Assembly: GCA_035771175.1 (NCBI GenBank)
Contig: CM069600.1
Location: 525,501 to 589,500 of the forward strand
Reading direction: 5' to 3'
Length of the DNA stretch: 64,000 nt
From: Paratinospora sagittata
Taxonomy: Eukaryota; Streptophyta; Magnoliopsida; Ranunculales; Menispermaceae
The notes beneath the pieces were generated by a model. That model saw nothing but the letters and a program-made list of their open reading frames with translations, searched no databases and had not been told where the DNA came from. The position numbers and the translations under genes were made by a program. Below are positions 45,858 to 57,605 of this stretch, piece after piece (positions within the stretch are counted from its first letter, which is position 1; every line of letters begins with the position of its first letter).

Positions 45858-46340
45858 TGTAACAAAAATCTACCTGACATCAAAGTTTCCTCCACATTTC
45901 GACTCTCGAATCTGCTCGGAAATAGGTATTTTCCAGATTCCGACACCAAATCCATGAAAATTGCAACCAAAAACAAAAATTAGAACATATAAAAGCGATA
46001 AAAAAACAACGAATCGAGCTTGAGAACGAGAAGGGAGCGCCCTTCCATTTCGGATCGGAATCCGGAAAGATCTGCCCGATGTCCGAAAGCCCCAGCGCTC
46101 CCAAAATTGCATCAACGACACAGTGACATACAGCCCAAATTGCACCCCCTAATTTTGTGTTGGGTTGGTAGCAAAGAAGATGTCGCAGAAGCCCTAGACA
46201 GAGCCGCCGATGATCGGAAAGGTCGGTAAGAAGAGGAAACGCGACCGAGACGACGACTTTGGTCGGAAGGCGAAGATGGAGAAGAGGCGGACAGAAGACC
46301 AAGGTTTTATTCCTTGAAATCTAGCCAAATGAACTACATA
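45858..46340. other. GC-richer unidentified segment
   Basis: This stretch is richer in C and G than its surroundings and opens a 140-codon frame on the minus strand (46302-45880) and shorter ones on the plus strand. I recognise none of them. A donor-like CAG|GTAG lies at about 45872 on the minus strand, so it could be the first exon and leader of a gene whose next exon fell in the repeat at 45295-45857. The plus strand words CCGATGATCGGAAAG near 46208 resemble CCGGTGATCGGAAAG in the gene at 61402. The match is too short to prove common origin. Confidence 0.3.
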
Positions 46341-47556
46341 CCTATTCCCACATCAAATTCCTTATCCCACCAAGAATTAAATAGTACCTCAATAATGGCT
46401 ATAGTTTATTTACTACATACCTATTCCGACACCAAATTTTCTTTCTTTTTAATTTTTTTTCTTTCTATGTGGACCAGTGATTAATACTTTTTCAATCTCC
46501 TAATTAAATCTTCAAATAATGTTATAATGTATAATAATAATAATAACTCTATTGATTTTTCTTTGTATTATGCTATAATACTGGTGCAAATAATTGTACC
46601 AGTACAATTATTATTTATTTTCAATTGGAATGCATTTTCAATTGCATCACTTAGTTAATTATTTATTTTTAATAATATCCGTTTTGAAATCAACTAATCT
46701 TGAAGTTTGTCATCCACATCACCCTTACTACTCATCCAATTATATTTTAGAGATATTATTACCGAGTGTAATCTTAACATTTATTAATTACGCATAGAAT
46801 AATATTAGCTATCAGTGCATAACCAAGAAAAACAAAATATATACGAGCATTTGAATATGTTATATTAAATCTTGGGGCCAAATGAAATTGAATTATGTAT
46901 ATATATACTCACCTTTTACTTTTTCAGACCCTTTGGTTGGTACAAGTTGCCTATTAATTAATTCCCACTAGCTAGCTTATTTGTTTAATATTCAACTAAA
47001 GTAGCTCCTATTCCCGCATCAAATTCCTTATCCCACCAAGAATTAAATAGTGCCTCAATAATGGCTATAGTTTATTTACTACATACCTATTCCGACACCA
47101 AATTTTCTTTCTTTTAAATTTTTTTTCTTTCTATGTGGACCATTGATTAATACTTTTTCAATCTCCTAATTAAATCTTCAAATAATGTTATAATGTATAA
47201 TAATAATAATAACTCTATTGATTTTTCTTTGTATTATGCTATAATACTGGTGCAAATAATTGTACCAGTACAATTATTATTTATTTTTAATTGGAATGCA
47301 TTTTCAATTGCATCACTTAGTTAATTATTTATTTTTAATAATATCCGTTTTGAAATCAACGAATCTTGAAGTTTGTCATCCACATCACCCTTACTACTCA
47401 TCCAATTATATTTTAGAGATATTATTACCGAGTGTAATCTTAACATTTATTAATTACGCATAGAATAATATTAGCTATCAGTGCACAACCAAGAAAAACA
47501 AAATATATACGAGCGTTTGAATATGTTATATTAAATCTTGGGGCCAAATGAAATTG

Positions 47557-47590
<34 letters not shown>

Positions 47591-47690
47591 GCACCTTTTA
47601 CTTTTTTAGACCCTTGGGTTGGTACAAGTTGCCTATTAATTAATTTCCACCAGCTAGCTTATTTGTTTAATATTCAACTAAAGTAGCTCT
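46341..47690. repeat. 666-bp tandem duplication
   Basis: The sequence from about 46341 to 47005 is repeated from about 47007 to 47690 with few changes. For example, the block starting TACCAGTACAATTATTATTT occurs 666 bases apart. The second copy has an expanded (TA)n tract at 47563-47585. The identical 67-codon frames inside both copies are a by-product of the duplication and are not supported as genes. Confidence 0.9.
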
Positions 47691-47746
47691 AGATTTACTT
47701 TTTGTATATACCTTTCTCAATTTTTAACTTGCATATACACCTCGAC

Positions 47747-47983
47747 CTATTCCGACACCAAATTCCTTATCCCTCCAAGAATTAAATAGTGCCTCAATAA
47801 TTGCTATAGTTTATTTACTACATACCTATTTCGACACCAAATTCCTTATCCCACCAAGAATTAAATAGTGCATCAATAATTGCTATAGTTTATTTACTAC
47901 ATACCTATTCCGACACCAAATTCCTTATCCCACCAAGAATTAAATAGTGCCTCAATAATTGCTATAGTTTATTTAGGCTTAGA
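47747..47983. repeat. ~79-bp tandem repeat, three units
   Basis: Units starting CCTATT(C/T)CGACACCAAATTCC begin at about 47747, 47826 and 47905. The same unit also begins each copy of the 666-bp duplication (46341, 47007), so the array and the duplication probably arose together. Confidence 0.85.
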
Positions 47984-48433
47984 TCATGATTCAGCCCTTT
48001 TTTTTAATTGTCTTTCTTCCCCCTTTTTCTAATCACAGCTCATTCCTTCATTTCTTTATTATTTTGTGTGATAATCAATCTAATTCTAGGGACCTACATG
48101 CTATATTTCTTTTCTGCCATGGATGAGATACCTTTTTCTTGGATTTCAAGGCCTTTTTTTTGAAATTTCACTTCGTCTTTGTTTTTTTTTTTTCCAATGG
48201 GGGACGGATTGTAGTCAACACCTGTAAAGTGAGAGGTGGGTCTCTCTGATAAACTTGAAATATTCCAGGAATGATGAGCAAAGGGGCCCATACAAAACAC
48301 AAGCCTTAACATCAATTGTTATATATATATCATGTATTGTATGTAAATATTATTATCTGCAATCAAATTTTTCAAAATTTTGAATTGCAGATTGATGATT
48401 AAGACAATCATATAGAAGAACCCCAACTACACC

Positions 48434-50672
48434 TGTCACGACGCCCCTGACGAAGGCTGACGTCATGACCGGCACAGCGTACTATACACTGTACATCCTC
48501 ATATACGGTATATAATACACTGTCAGCCTTCTCGTACTCTCACAAACCTTTCCAAATTGTACATAATTTTTTTTTTCCTATACCACAAATCAAATCAAAT
48601 CAAATATATATATAGATGATCATTCCACTCACATTCATTCCAGTCATTCCACAAATTAAATTCTCACCTGATAAATATCTATGATCATCTCATTTCCTCA
48701 TATAATATTACCACACAACCCATCTAGGTGATATTACATATATATCGTGTGTGATAATTATACATATCAAAATAATATAAAGATAATCTATTTCCTCCAA
48801 GCATACATACACCTACCAGACAAGTTCCTTTTTCCCTTCGAGTCAATACCTGAAATATTGGAGGAAATAGGGTGAGCAAACAACAGCTCAGTGCATATAG
48901 TTCTTGAGATGAAAATTATATACATTTAGAGAAATATAACATTTAAAATCATTTCAAACACTTATTAAACACATGCATCATTCAACGAATATATTATATA
49001 TGTCAACAACATAAATTTCATGATTTGCAATAACATAATGCACAATCTCCCTCCTCCGCAAGGCAAGAGAGCGGGTCTAACCCTTGTATGGCCGTACAAG
49101 GTAGACACAGCTTCTTATCACCCAATTCACAGTCATTTCAAGGATCGCAACTCTTGTTAGGACAGACCTACTGACAATGAGGACTCGCAAAACCTCATCC
49201 GGGTCTAGCTCCTAACGAAATGACAATGAGGATTCGCAAAACCTCATCATTACAAACTCCAATTGTTAAAATCAGTTTGCATGATTCATAAAACTCAATG
49301 TATATATAAATATACCATGCATACAATCAAACATTTTGTATATATATAATGTCATACAAGAACCAAATCAAGGAAACTATACTCACAGTGGTTACACGGG
49401 TTTTCTAATTCAACCTCTAACATCGAGCAACAATAGGGCTTCCTCAAGAGCGTTTATCCATGCCCTTAAGCTCTCACTTTAAACACTGAAATTAATCATA
49501 GATTATCATGAGAATCATCATTTATCATCTCGGTAGCTACTAAAAATATCAAATTATCCAAAAATCACGATCTTAGTATCGAAACGTCCGGAAGTCTGTT
49601 CTCTACGAATCTATGATTTCAAATCGCTGTTCACCTCACAGTTCACTGTTCACTATTCACTTCACTATTCACTATTCATCCGAATATTGTAAATTGTATT
49701 AAAATTGTCCAACGATCCCCAAAAATCATAAAATTGAATCTAACCACATATTCGGGGTTCTAATAGTCCAGAGAGCATTTTTCTACCTTTCTAGCGGCTT
49801 TTCATTCACGTTGGGTCAAAAACCTTAATTTTTGGAAAACGCCGTAAAACGGCTCCCATAGCTAAAATTAATCCGCTAGAAAGGTTACATCTAGCTTAGA
49901 TAGTAAGTTTACGACAAAAAAGAGCAAAACTAACTTACCGACACGTCGAATTTGGCCGCAAATCCGGCGATTCTTTTTTCTCTCTTCTCCTTCTTCTCTC
50001 TGCTTCTTCTCTCTTATTTTTTCGTTGCATTCTAGCAACTTCTTTCCTTTTCTTTTTTTCTTTTCTTTTGTTTGTTTTTTATTCTTTCTGTTTAAGAGAG
50101 AAAGGTGAGAGAATGAGAAAAAGTGAGAGAAAAGATATTTTATTTTTTTGTTTGGTTTTGAGAGATTGAGATGTCGGTAAGAGATTGAAAATTGACATTT
50201 TATATATAAATGATCCAATACTCCTCCTCCTCAATCATTAACCAACTCCTCCATCAAATTCCATTCAATTCAACTCATCTCATTCATATAAGTCATTTAA
50301 TAATTCAATTTCAATCTACACCATTTAATACTTCACTTATTTCACTTTCATTCATTCAATCATACTCCAATCCACATTTTTAATTACCCAACCTCATAAA
50401 TTAATCAATTTAATTCAACTCAATCCACATATCTAATTAATCAACCCATTCAACTAATAAAACTCATATTCTTTATTTAATAATTTTATTTATTGGCTCA
50501 CATTCCTTAATTATAGCATGTAGTTCATACACGCGTATATTAGCTCATACGTATCAAATACGTGTATTATCATACGTATATTTAGCTCATACGTATAAAA
50601 ATACGTATATTATATATCTCGATATACGTGTACGTCAACGTATGTATTTAATTAAATTTACGGGGTGTTACA
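48434..50672 (-). mobile_element. Solo LTR of a Ty3-type retrotransposon
   Basis: On the minus strand it begins TGTAACACCCCG and ends GGGGCGTCGTGACA (TG..CA). A 5-bp duplication ACACC flanks it at 48429-48433 and 50673-50677. The intact empty site (AACTACACCCCACCAAAG) occurs nearby at 51210-51225, which confirms the borders. There is no primer-binding site or coding region next to it, so it is a solo LTR. Its length (2239 bp) exceeds that of the related LTR at 53300, and the first ~170 bases in LTR orientation are full of TACGTA and ACGT palindromes. Confidence 0.85.
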
Positions 50673-50677
50673 ACACC

Positions 50678-51430
50678 CCACCAAAGAAGAAGACCGAAAG
50701 CTGTTATAAGCTGCTGACCCATTAGAGCTTTTGTTTTTTCATTATTATAGGAAAGGAAAGCCAGTCAGTACCATAGCCATAGGGCCAGTCAGTACCATAG
50801 CCATAGGACCTCCACTTTCCTTACCTTACTTTCCTGCTTCATTCATACAAGATAAAGCTGAAATGGGTGACAAGGACATCCATTTCTTTTCAAACTTTTC
50901 CTAAGTTATTCCTGGACAAAAAGTGAGAAGTGGGTCTCTCTGATAAACTTGAAATATTTCAGGAATGATGAGCAAAGTGGCCCATACAAAACACAAGCCT
51001 TAACATCAATTGTTATATATATATCATGTATTGTATGTAAATATTATTATCTGCAATTCAAAATTTTGGAGCCCACACAAAACACAAGCCTTAACATCAA
51101 TTGTTATATATATATCATGTATTGTATGTAAATATTATTATCTTCAATTAAATTTTCTAAAATTTTGAATTGCAGATTGATGATTAAGACAATCATATAG
51201 AAGAACCCCAACTACACCCCACCAAAGAAGAAGGCCGAAAGCTGTTATAAGTTGCTGACCCATTAGAGCTTTTGTTTTTTCATTATTATAGGAAAGGAAA
51301 GCCAGTCAGTACCATAACCATAGGACCTCCACTTTCCTTACCTTACTTTATTGCTTCATTCATATAACAGATAAAGTTGAAATGGGTGACAAGGACATCC
51401 ATTTCTTTTCAAACTTTTCCTAAGTTAAAA
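50678..51430. repeat. ~541-bp tandem duplication around the solo LTR
   Basis: The block starting CCACCAAAGAAGAAG begins at 50678 and again at 51219. Its second half (GTGGGTCTCTCTGATAAACT, ACACAAGCCTTAACATCAAT) also occurs left of the LTR at about 48222-48433, and twice at 50925-51070 and 51066-51215. The solo LTR therefore landed inside an already duplicated segment. Confidence 0.8.
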
Positions 51431-51516
51431 CCCAACAAAGCTTTACCTTATAATTTATCTCAATCTCTCTCTCTCCTCTCTCTAACAGTAGAGTCCTTTG
51501 TTGGTGACACATGGCT

Positions 51517-52176
51517 ATAACACCCCCACCGTAACTTTATTGCTAGCTATAATCAATCATATTATTTATTATATATTTTTACGCCACAATTTATGCACTT
51601 ATGTCTCTCTCTCTATACAACGTTATAAAAGAAAAAACAAAAAAAATAAAGCGCCGGCGCTGCTCAGATGAATGAAAAAAAAAGGACATCACTGTGTCTA
51701 AGTGTCTCCTCCTCCCTTCTTAATTTAATTACTTACCCTTTTTTTTAACTCATTTCAACTAACTAATTAATAAATAAGAAAGCTACTAAGCTTTGTAAAC
51801 ATGAGTAATGATGCGTAGCAATAACAACTTAAAGTAATATATTATATATATATTATAACACCCCCACCGTAACTTTATTGCTAGCTATAATCAATCATAT
51901 TATTTATTATAAATTTTTACGCCACAATTTCTGCACTTATGTCTCTCTCTCTATACAGCGTTATAAAAGAAAAAACAGAAAAAATAAAGCGGCGCTGCGC
52001 AGATGAATGAAAAAAAAAGGACATCACTGTGTCTAAGTGTCTCTTCCTCCCTTCTTAATTTAATTACTTACCTTTTTTTTTTTAACTCATTTCAACTAAC
52101 TAATTAATAAATAAGAAAGCTACTAAGCTCTGTAAACACGAGTAATGATGCGTAGCAATAACAACTTAAAGTAATA
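51517..52176. repeat. 338-bp tandem duplication with TATA-like motifs
   Basis: The block starting ATAACACCCCCACCGTAAC begins at 51517 and 51855 and runs to GTAATATT. Each copy has GTTATAAAAGAAAAAAC, a TATA-like motif, after a CT-rich stretch (GTCTCTCTCTCTATACA). Differences are few. Confidence 0.9.
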
Positions 52177-52205
52177 TTGCTTCCCATAGCAGCAGTTCTG
52201 AGCAA

Positions 52206-52519
52206 CAGCTCATCTCTTTCGTCCTACCTTCCTTCTCTGCTACTGCAATTGGGACAGTCGAGGTGCTTCCTCGAGCCACACAACGCTATAAAAGCAAGTA
52301 AAAAACAACAGCAACTCATCTCTTTCTTCCTACCTTCCTTCTCTGCTACTACAATTGAGACAGTCGAGGTGCTTCCTCGAGCCACACAACGCTATAAAAG
52401 CAAGTAAAAAACAGCAGCAGCTCATCTCTTTTTGCCTACCTTCCTTCTCTGCTACTGCAATTGAGACAGTCGAGGTGCTTCCTCGAGCCACACAACGCTA
52501 TAAAAGCAAGTAAAAAAGA
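52206..52519 (+). promoter_or_regulatory. Three tandem 106-bp promoter-like cassettes, each with a TATA box
   Basis: Units begin at 52206, 52312 and 52418. Each ends with CGCTATAAAAGCAAGTAAAA, which puts TATAAAA at 52287-52293, 52393-52399 and 52499-52505, exactly 106 bases apart. Each unit also has a small hairpin TCGAGG-TGCTT-CCTCGA about 30 bases before the TATA. The frame at 52944 lies downstream. Promoter function is inferred from motif and position only. Confidence 0.55.
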
Positions 52520-52943
52520 TAAGAAAAGAACCCAATATTTTTTTTTAATGTTTCTTAGAAAAAAGAGCTAGAGCTAGCTTTGTTGTCATCAGCTCTTTCT
52601 TCCTTCAGTGCTCATATTCACTAACACTAACTCCATAGTATGTATATACTTTTTTGTTGGAAGAAAAGAAGAAGAAGAAAGAAGCCCAGAAACCCAGAAG
52701 AAATTTATAACCCAAAAGAAAAAATGATGTATAGTTAGCTAGCTAGAGGGCAATAAAAAAAATAAATATATATATATATATATATATACATATATAGCTA
52801 CCTCGAGACCACAAAACTCACAAAATTAATGAGGATTGCTATTTTGTTGACTTTGTGTTTCTTCTCTGACCATTCATTTAAACACTCTAATCTTGATATG
52901 TTTGATAAACATGCAGACAATACACCTGTGAAATACTCGATAA

Positions 52944-53299
52944 ATGGATGAGAACTCAAATTGCTTCATGCTGGCCAGAGAATTTTCTTATAGATTACTT
53001 AATCCAGCAATCTTTGAGTCATTAATGATGAAATTACAAGACCATCTGTATGATTACGGGCTCCAACCTCAAATTGTGGATAATGAAGATCCGCCTTTTC
53101 TCGAAATCGATGAAACTTTCGTTTATTGTTGGTCTCCAAGAGAAACAAGCACGCTAATGGTTTATTGGTCCATCATTGGTCGACCTACTATAAGAGTCGT
53201 TCTAGATGACGAAGTGGAGACTAGGTACCCTAAAAATTTGTATGGTGTTTTTTGGCATGACCTTATGGAGTCCTGTCTGCCAGTAATTTCAACATATGT
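52944..53299 (+). pseudogene. Unidentified coding exon cut by an LTR insertion
   Basis: An open frame begins ATG GAT GAG AAC and runs 118 codons before entering the LTR at 53300, where it ends after 7 more codons. The composition looks like a real soluble protein (LMMKLQDHLYDYGLQPQIV, FVYCWSPRETSTLMVYWSII, LYGVFWHDLMESCLPVI). I do not recognise the family. An in-frame stop precedes the ATG directly (TAA ATG). It may still be a later exon if an acceptor such as CATGCAG at 52915 is used. The LTR removes whatever C-terminus followed, so the gene is probably dead unless it ends in the LTR. Confidence 0.5.
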
Positions 53300-55415
53300 T
53301 GTAACACCCCGTAATTTTAATTAAATACATACGTTGAAGTACGCGTATATCAAGATGTATAATACACGTATTTCATACGTATGCGCTAAATATACGCGTG
53401 TATGATTAGTAAATAGTAAAATTATGAGATGGAGTTGAAGTAAATTGATTAATTTATGGGGTTGGTTAATAAAAATGTGGATTTGATTATGATGGAATGA
53501 ATTTAATGAAATTTGATGGAGGAGTTAGTTAATAAAGGGAGTCCAGGTGCATGGAATCATTTGTAAATATAAATCTAAATAAAATAAAAATAATAATAAA
53601 ATAAAAAAATAAAATATTCTAGTTGCATCCAACGTGGGATGCAACTATAATAAAAAAAAAACAAAATAAATAAAAATAAAATAAAAAACAAAAATGAAAT
53701 TGAAAGGAAGAGAAATGAGTTGCAGAGAAGGAGAAGAAGAAGAGCAGAAAGAAAGGAACGGAAGGAAGGAAGAAAGAAGGAGAAAAGGAGGGAGATCCGA
53801 ACCAGTGGTAAGCTATTTTTGCTATTTTTCGTAGTAAAATTACTATCTAAGCTAGATGTAACATTTCTAGCAGAGTAATTTTTGTCGTGGGAGCCGTTTT
53901 ACGGCATTTTCAAGAATTTGGGTTTTTGACCCAACGTGAATGAAATTCCGCTAAAATGGTAGAAAATGCTCCCTGGACTGCTAGAAACCCGAATATGTGG
54001 TTAGATTCAATTTTATGATTTTTGGAGCCGTTGGACAATTTTAATACAAGTTACATCTTTCGGATAAATAGTAAAAATGAATAGTGAATAGTAAATATAA
54101 ATAGTAAATAGTAAAAGTGTTTGATTGTATGCATGTGATATTATATATAAAACGCATTGAGTTTTATGGATCATGCAAACTGATTTTAGCATTGGAGTTT
54201 GTAATGATGAGGCTTTGCGATTCCTCATCGTCATTTCGTTAGGAATTAGACCCGAATGAGGTTTTGCGAGTCCTCATTATCAATAGGTCTGTCCTAACAA
54301 GGGTTACGATCCTTGAAATGACTGTAAATTGGGTAATAAGAAGCTGTGTCTACCTTGTACGGCCATACAAGGGATAGACCCGCTCTCTTGCCTTGCGGAG
54401 GAGGGAGATTGTGCATTGTGTTATTGAAAATCATGCAAATTTATGTTGTTGACATGTACAATATATTCGTTGAATGATGCATGTCTTGAATAAGTGTTTG
54501 AAATGCTTTTAAATGTCATATTTCTATAAATGTATATAATTGTCATCTCAAGAACTATATTCACTGAGCTGTTGATTGCTCACCTCATTTCCTCCAATAT
54601 TTCAGGTATTGAGTCAAAGGGAAAAGGAAAATTCCGTGAGTGATAATCACGTGAACCTTCGTCTGGTACGTGTATGTACGCTTGGAGGAAATAACTTATA
54701 TTTTTGTTATTTTGATATGTATAATTATCACATACTTTAAATAGTATCACCTAGATGGGTTGTGTGGTAATCTTATATAATGCTTGGGATGATGAAATGT
54801 ATTTATCAGTTCGGAATTTAATTTGTGGAATGAATGGAATGAATTTGAGTGGAATGATCATCTATATAGTTAGTTACTTGGATTTGATTTGTGGTATAAA
54901 AAAAAAAAAAAAATTTCTGTAAGTTTGGGATGAATTGTGAGAGTACGTGAAGGCTTACAGTGTATTGTATACTGTATACGAGTATGTACAGTGTATAGTA
55001 CATTGTGCCGGTCATGACGTCAGCCTACGTCAGGGGCGTCGTGACAATATTGGTATCAGAGACACGTTTAGGATTAAAAGCCTAAAAGAGTAAAAGTTTT
55101 ATTATATTATGTTTGTTTGTAGGGTATATGTACGGGTACATAACGTATCGTATAAAGACTTAATAATCGGATTGTCTAACTTATGTGTTTTTCAATCTCT
55201 GTGAATGACAGATTGAAATGGACCCACAAGAAGAAAGGTTGATGAAACTGGAAGAAATGATGATAGCTCAGCAGAGACAAAATGCTGAGATGATGCGAAT
55301 GATGACACATATTCAGGATAATTTACAGGTGCCTCCAGCACCTGTAGTACCCGAGGTTGGTGCCAGTAGTGCGGGTGCATCTGCAGAACAACCTGTGCCA
55401 GTGCAACGGGAGAAG
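53300..55415 (+). mobile_element. Truncated Ty3-type LTR retrotransposon (5' LTR, PBS, start of gag)
   Basis: The LTR runs 53300-55046, beginning TGTAACACCCCG and ending GGGGCGTCGTGACA. TGGTATCAGAG at 55051 follows it as an initiator-Met-type primer-binding site. A gag start lies at 55218. Sequence resembling the element stops near 55415, so nearly the whole interior and the 3' LTR are missing. The LTR matches the minus-strand copies at 48434-50672 and 57606-59031. Confidence 0.85.
55218..55415 (+). pseudogene. gag N-terminus of the truncated retrotransposon
   Basis: ATG at 55218 opens MDPQEERLMKLEEMMIAQQR and then a Met-rich helix (MMRMMTHIQDN) and a Pro/Ala/Val-rich stretch. This is usual for the start of Ty3-type gag. 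After about 66 codons it passes into unrelated sequence (KITNIYIFYSFF) and stops at 55473. There is no capsid, zinc knuckle or polymerase. Confidence 0.7.
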
Positions 55416-57605
55416 ATAACTAATATCTACATTTTTTATTCTTTCTTCCTCAATTTTCTTAGTTATTTATCATAGAATTATAGAATCATAATATCTTCTT
55501 TTTTTTTGGTACAGTTCAGTCATTCAAGAAGACATTCAAGGTTAGTGCATCTCTTGAATGTTTTGCTTTTGATTTTTCAATTTAGGCTTTTCTTTCAGAA
55601 TATTTGAATTACTTATTCTTTGATTAAATTGTAGATTTAGAATCTTGGTAGAAAATTCATGTTTTTTATTTCATCTGGCTAGGTTTGAACTTAGATAGTT
55701 TCGAATTTGCTTGATTGTTTATACATGAATTCCTTCATGAAAACACCTCAAGCTGACTGATGACTTTAATTCTTCTTAAATATTTTAAGTACTTTAAGGG
55801 TTGTTCTTTGGTTTCTAGAGTTTTTTTTAAGTTATTTTAGTCAATAAACTAATGGGTTGTACTAACTTTTTTAGGTTGTGGAGAGAAGAGAAGAATTGTT
55901 TCCTGTAAATCTTGGACGCGAATATTGAATATGAACAATAATATTATTTTTCCATTCAAAGACTATTGTTTCCTGTATCATTTTGTTTCATTCATTATTT
56001 TACATATAATGTTCACATAACTTTTTGACCTAAATAATAGACATGTTTATTTTGACTTTCCTTTGCTCCTAATCTTCATCTTACTATTATATAATATTCA
56101 AACGAAGAATTATGTTTTTTTTTAACTTGAGTGTTGCTAGATTTCTAGAGTTAGAATTATTGCAAATATTCCTGTTACCAATCGAATAATGGAAAAACTT
56201 ATATTGTTATCAATATCATATTATATGCTTATATATAAACTTGAATAATGATAATGTCCTTTCCAAATACAGGGTTGACTTGCATGGTATGTGAATTACA
56301 TTGATTATTTTTTGTATGTTAGGTTTTATTTGAGAGAAGAGGAAAGAACTTGGTGTATAGGCCAAGTATATAGGTATTAATTGCATTGGAATTGATATTA
56401 AAATTACTATAGGTGTGGTAGTTGTAGTATGTAGGGTAGTACTATAAGCATCTTGACATAAGTAAAGAAGTGATACCGTATAATGACAAATCATTGCACT
56501 AAATTGATCATAGAGTAGACTTTTAGAGTTCTTTTCTTAAGTCAAGCTGTCATCTTTATGTCAATTTCTTCTTCATATAAGGTCCCAACAATATCATTAT
56601 ATCTCGGACTACACATAGACGAAGATCCGACATAAAATCTAAACTAATAACTCACTCCAAAAAACAATCATCAGCATATCACGCACTCCCCACCTTCATA
56701 CCTTCATGTTAATGTTTCTTAAATAGATGAGACCCCACCTTCATTATATATATATATATCCTGAGAAATGTCATCAAAAATATTTCCTTCGGTTTGGTAT
56801 ATGTCATTGTCAATACCTCTCACTATTTGTTTTTTCCTTTTCTTTCATCTCTTTCTTCTTTTATTTTCTTTCTCAACCACTCCTCCTTTTCATCTCTCCA
56901 GCAATCACTCTCTATCTCTTGCTTCAACATATGTAATGACTTTGACTTTGACCAGTTGTTCATTTCGTTTATATATGTTATAAGTTTCCAAACCCATTTC
57001 GTTGTTGCATCATCATATATGTAATGTTAGTCATCATTTTGTCATATTTATGTACTTATAAAGGTTGTAAATAAATGCATGACTATGAATTTTACATTAT
57101 CTAATTTGATGGTATTTTATTAATAGAAGCTTTAAAAGAAATAGAACGATTTTTCTTTTTGTTTGACAAAATTTCATGCATCATAAATTTCCATCAAAAT
57201 GTTACGATGATATATAAATGATCAAATATTTATACCAATCTATAATAGTAAAAAATTGTAGATGAATTTTTTTTTTTTAATTTGTATAGACAACAAATGA
57301 TGAATGATATATAATTATATTTTAATCAATTAGTTAATATTATTCTTAACATCAATATTATTTACACAGAAGGGTAGCATTTTTAGTAAATCTAAATTGA
57401 GTCTATAATAGTATTATTTTATTAACGCCGCCCATCGGATATGATGACTAACATGTGAGAGATGGCCATTATTTACAATGCTAAAATAAAAAGTAAAGCA
57501 AGTTACAGATGTTACATATGTAGTCAAACACTTTAATAAATTGTAAAAATTTATATGTACATTTTGCAATTTACAAGTTTTATCCTCTTTTATAGACTAA
57601 TAGCC
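55416..57605. other. AT-rich region with exon-like scraps only
   Basis: A stretch flanked by good splice signals (TTTGGTACAG before and AAG|GTTAGT after, 55516-55541) and another after TTTTTTAG at 55874 look like exon scraps. They could be the far side of the gene broken at 53300. No frame supports this. The remainder is low-complexity AT-rich sequence. Confidence 0.3.

Noticed and set aside
45880..46302. 140-codon minus-strand frame
   Set aside because: Rich in Cys, Phe and Leu with no known domain. It overlaps another frame of equal quality, so it is kept only as an unidentified segment.
46594..46797. 67-codon frame conserved in two copies (also 47260-47463)
   Set aside because: The conservation is fully explained by the recent 666-bp DNA duplication. 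The frame is AT-driven and resembles nothing known.
49868..50218. 116-codon minus-strand frame in the solo LTR
   Set aside because: A Lys/Glu-rich low-complexity translation of a CT-rich LTR stretch, not conserved in the other LTR copies.
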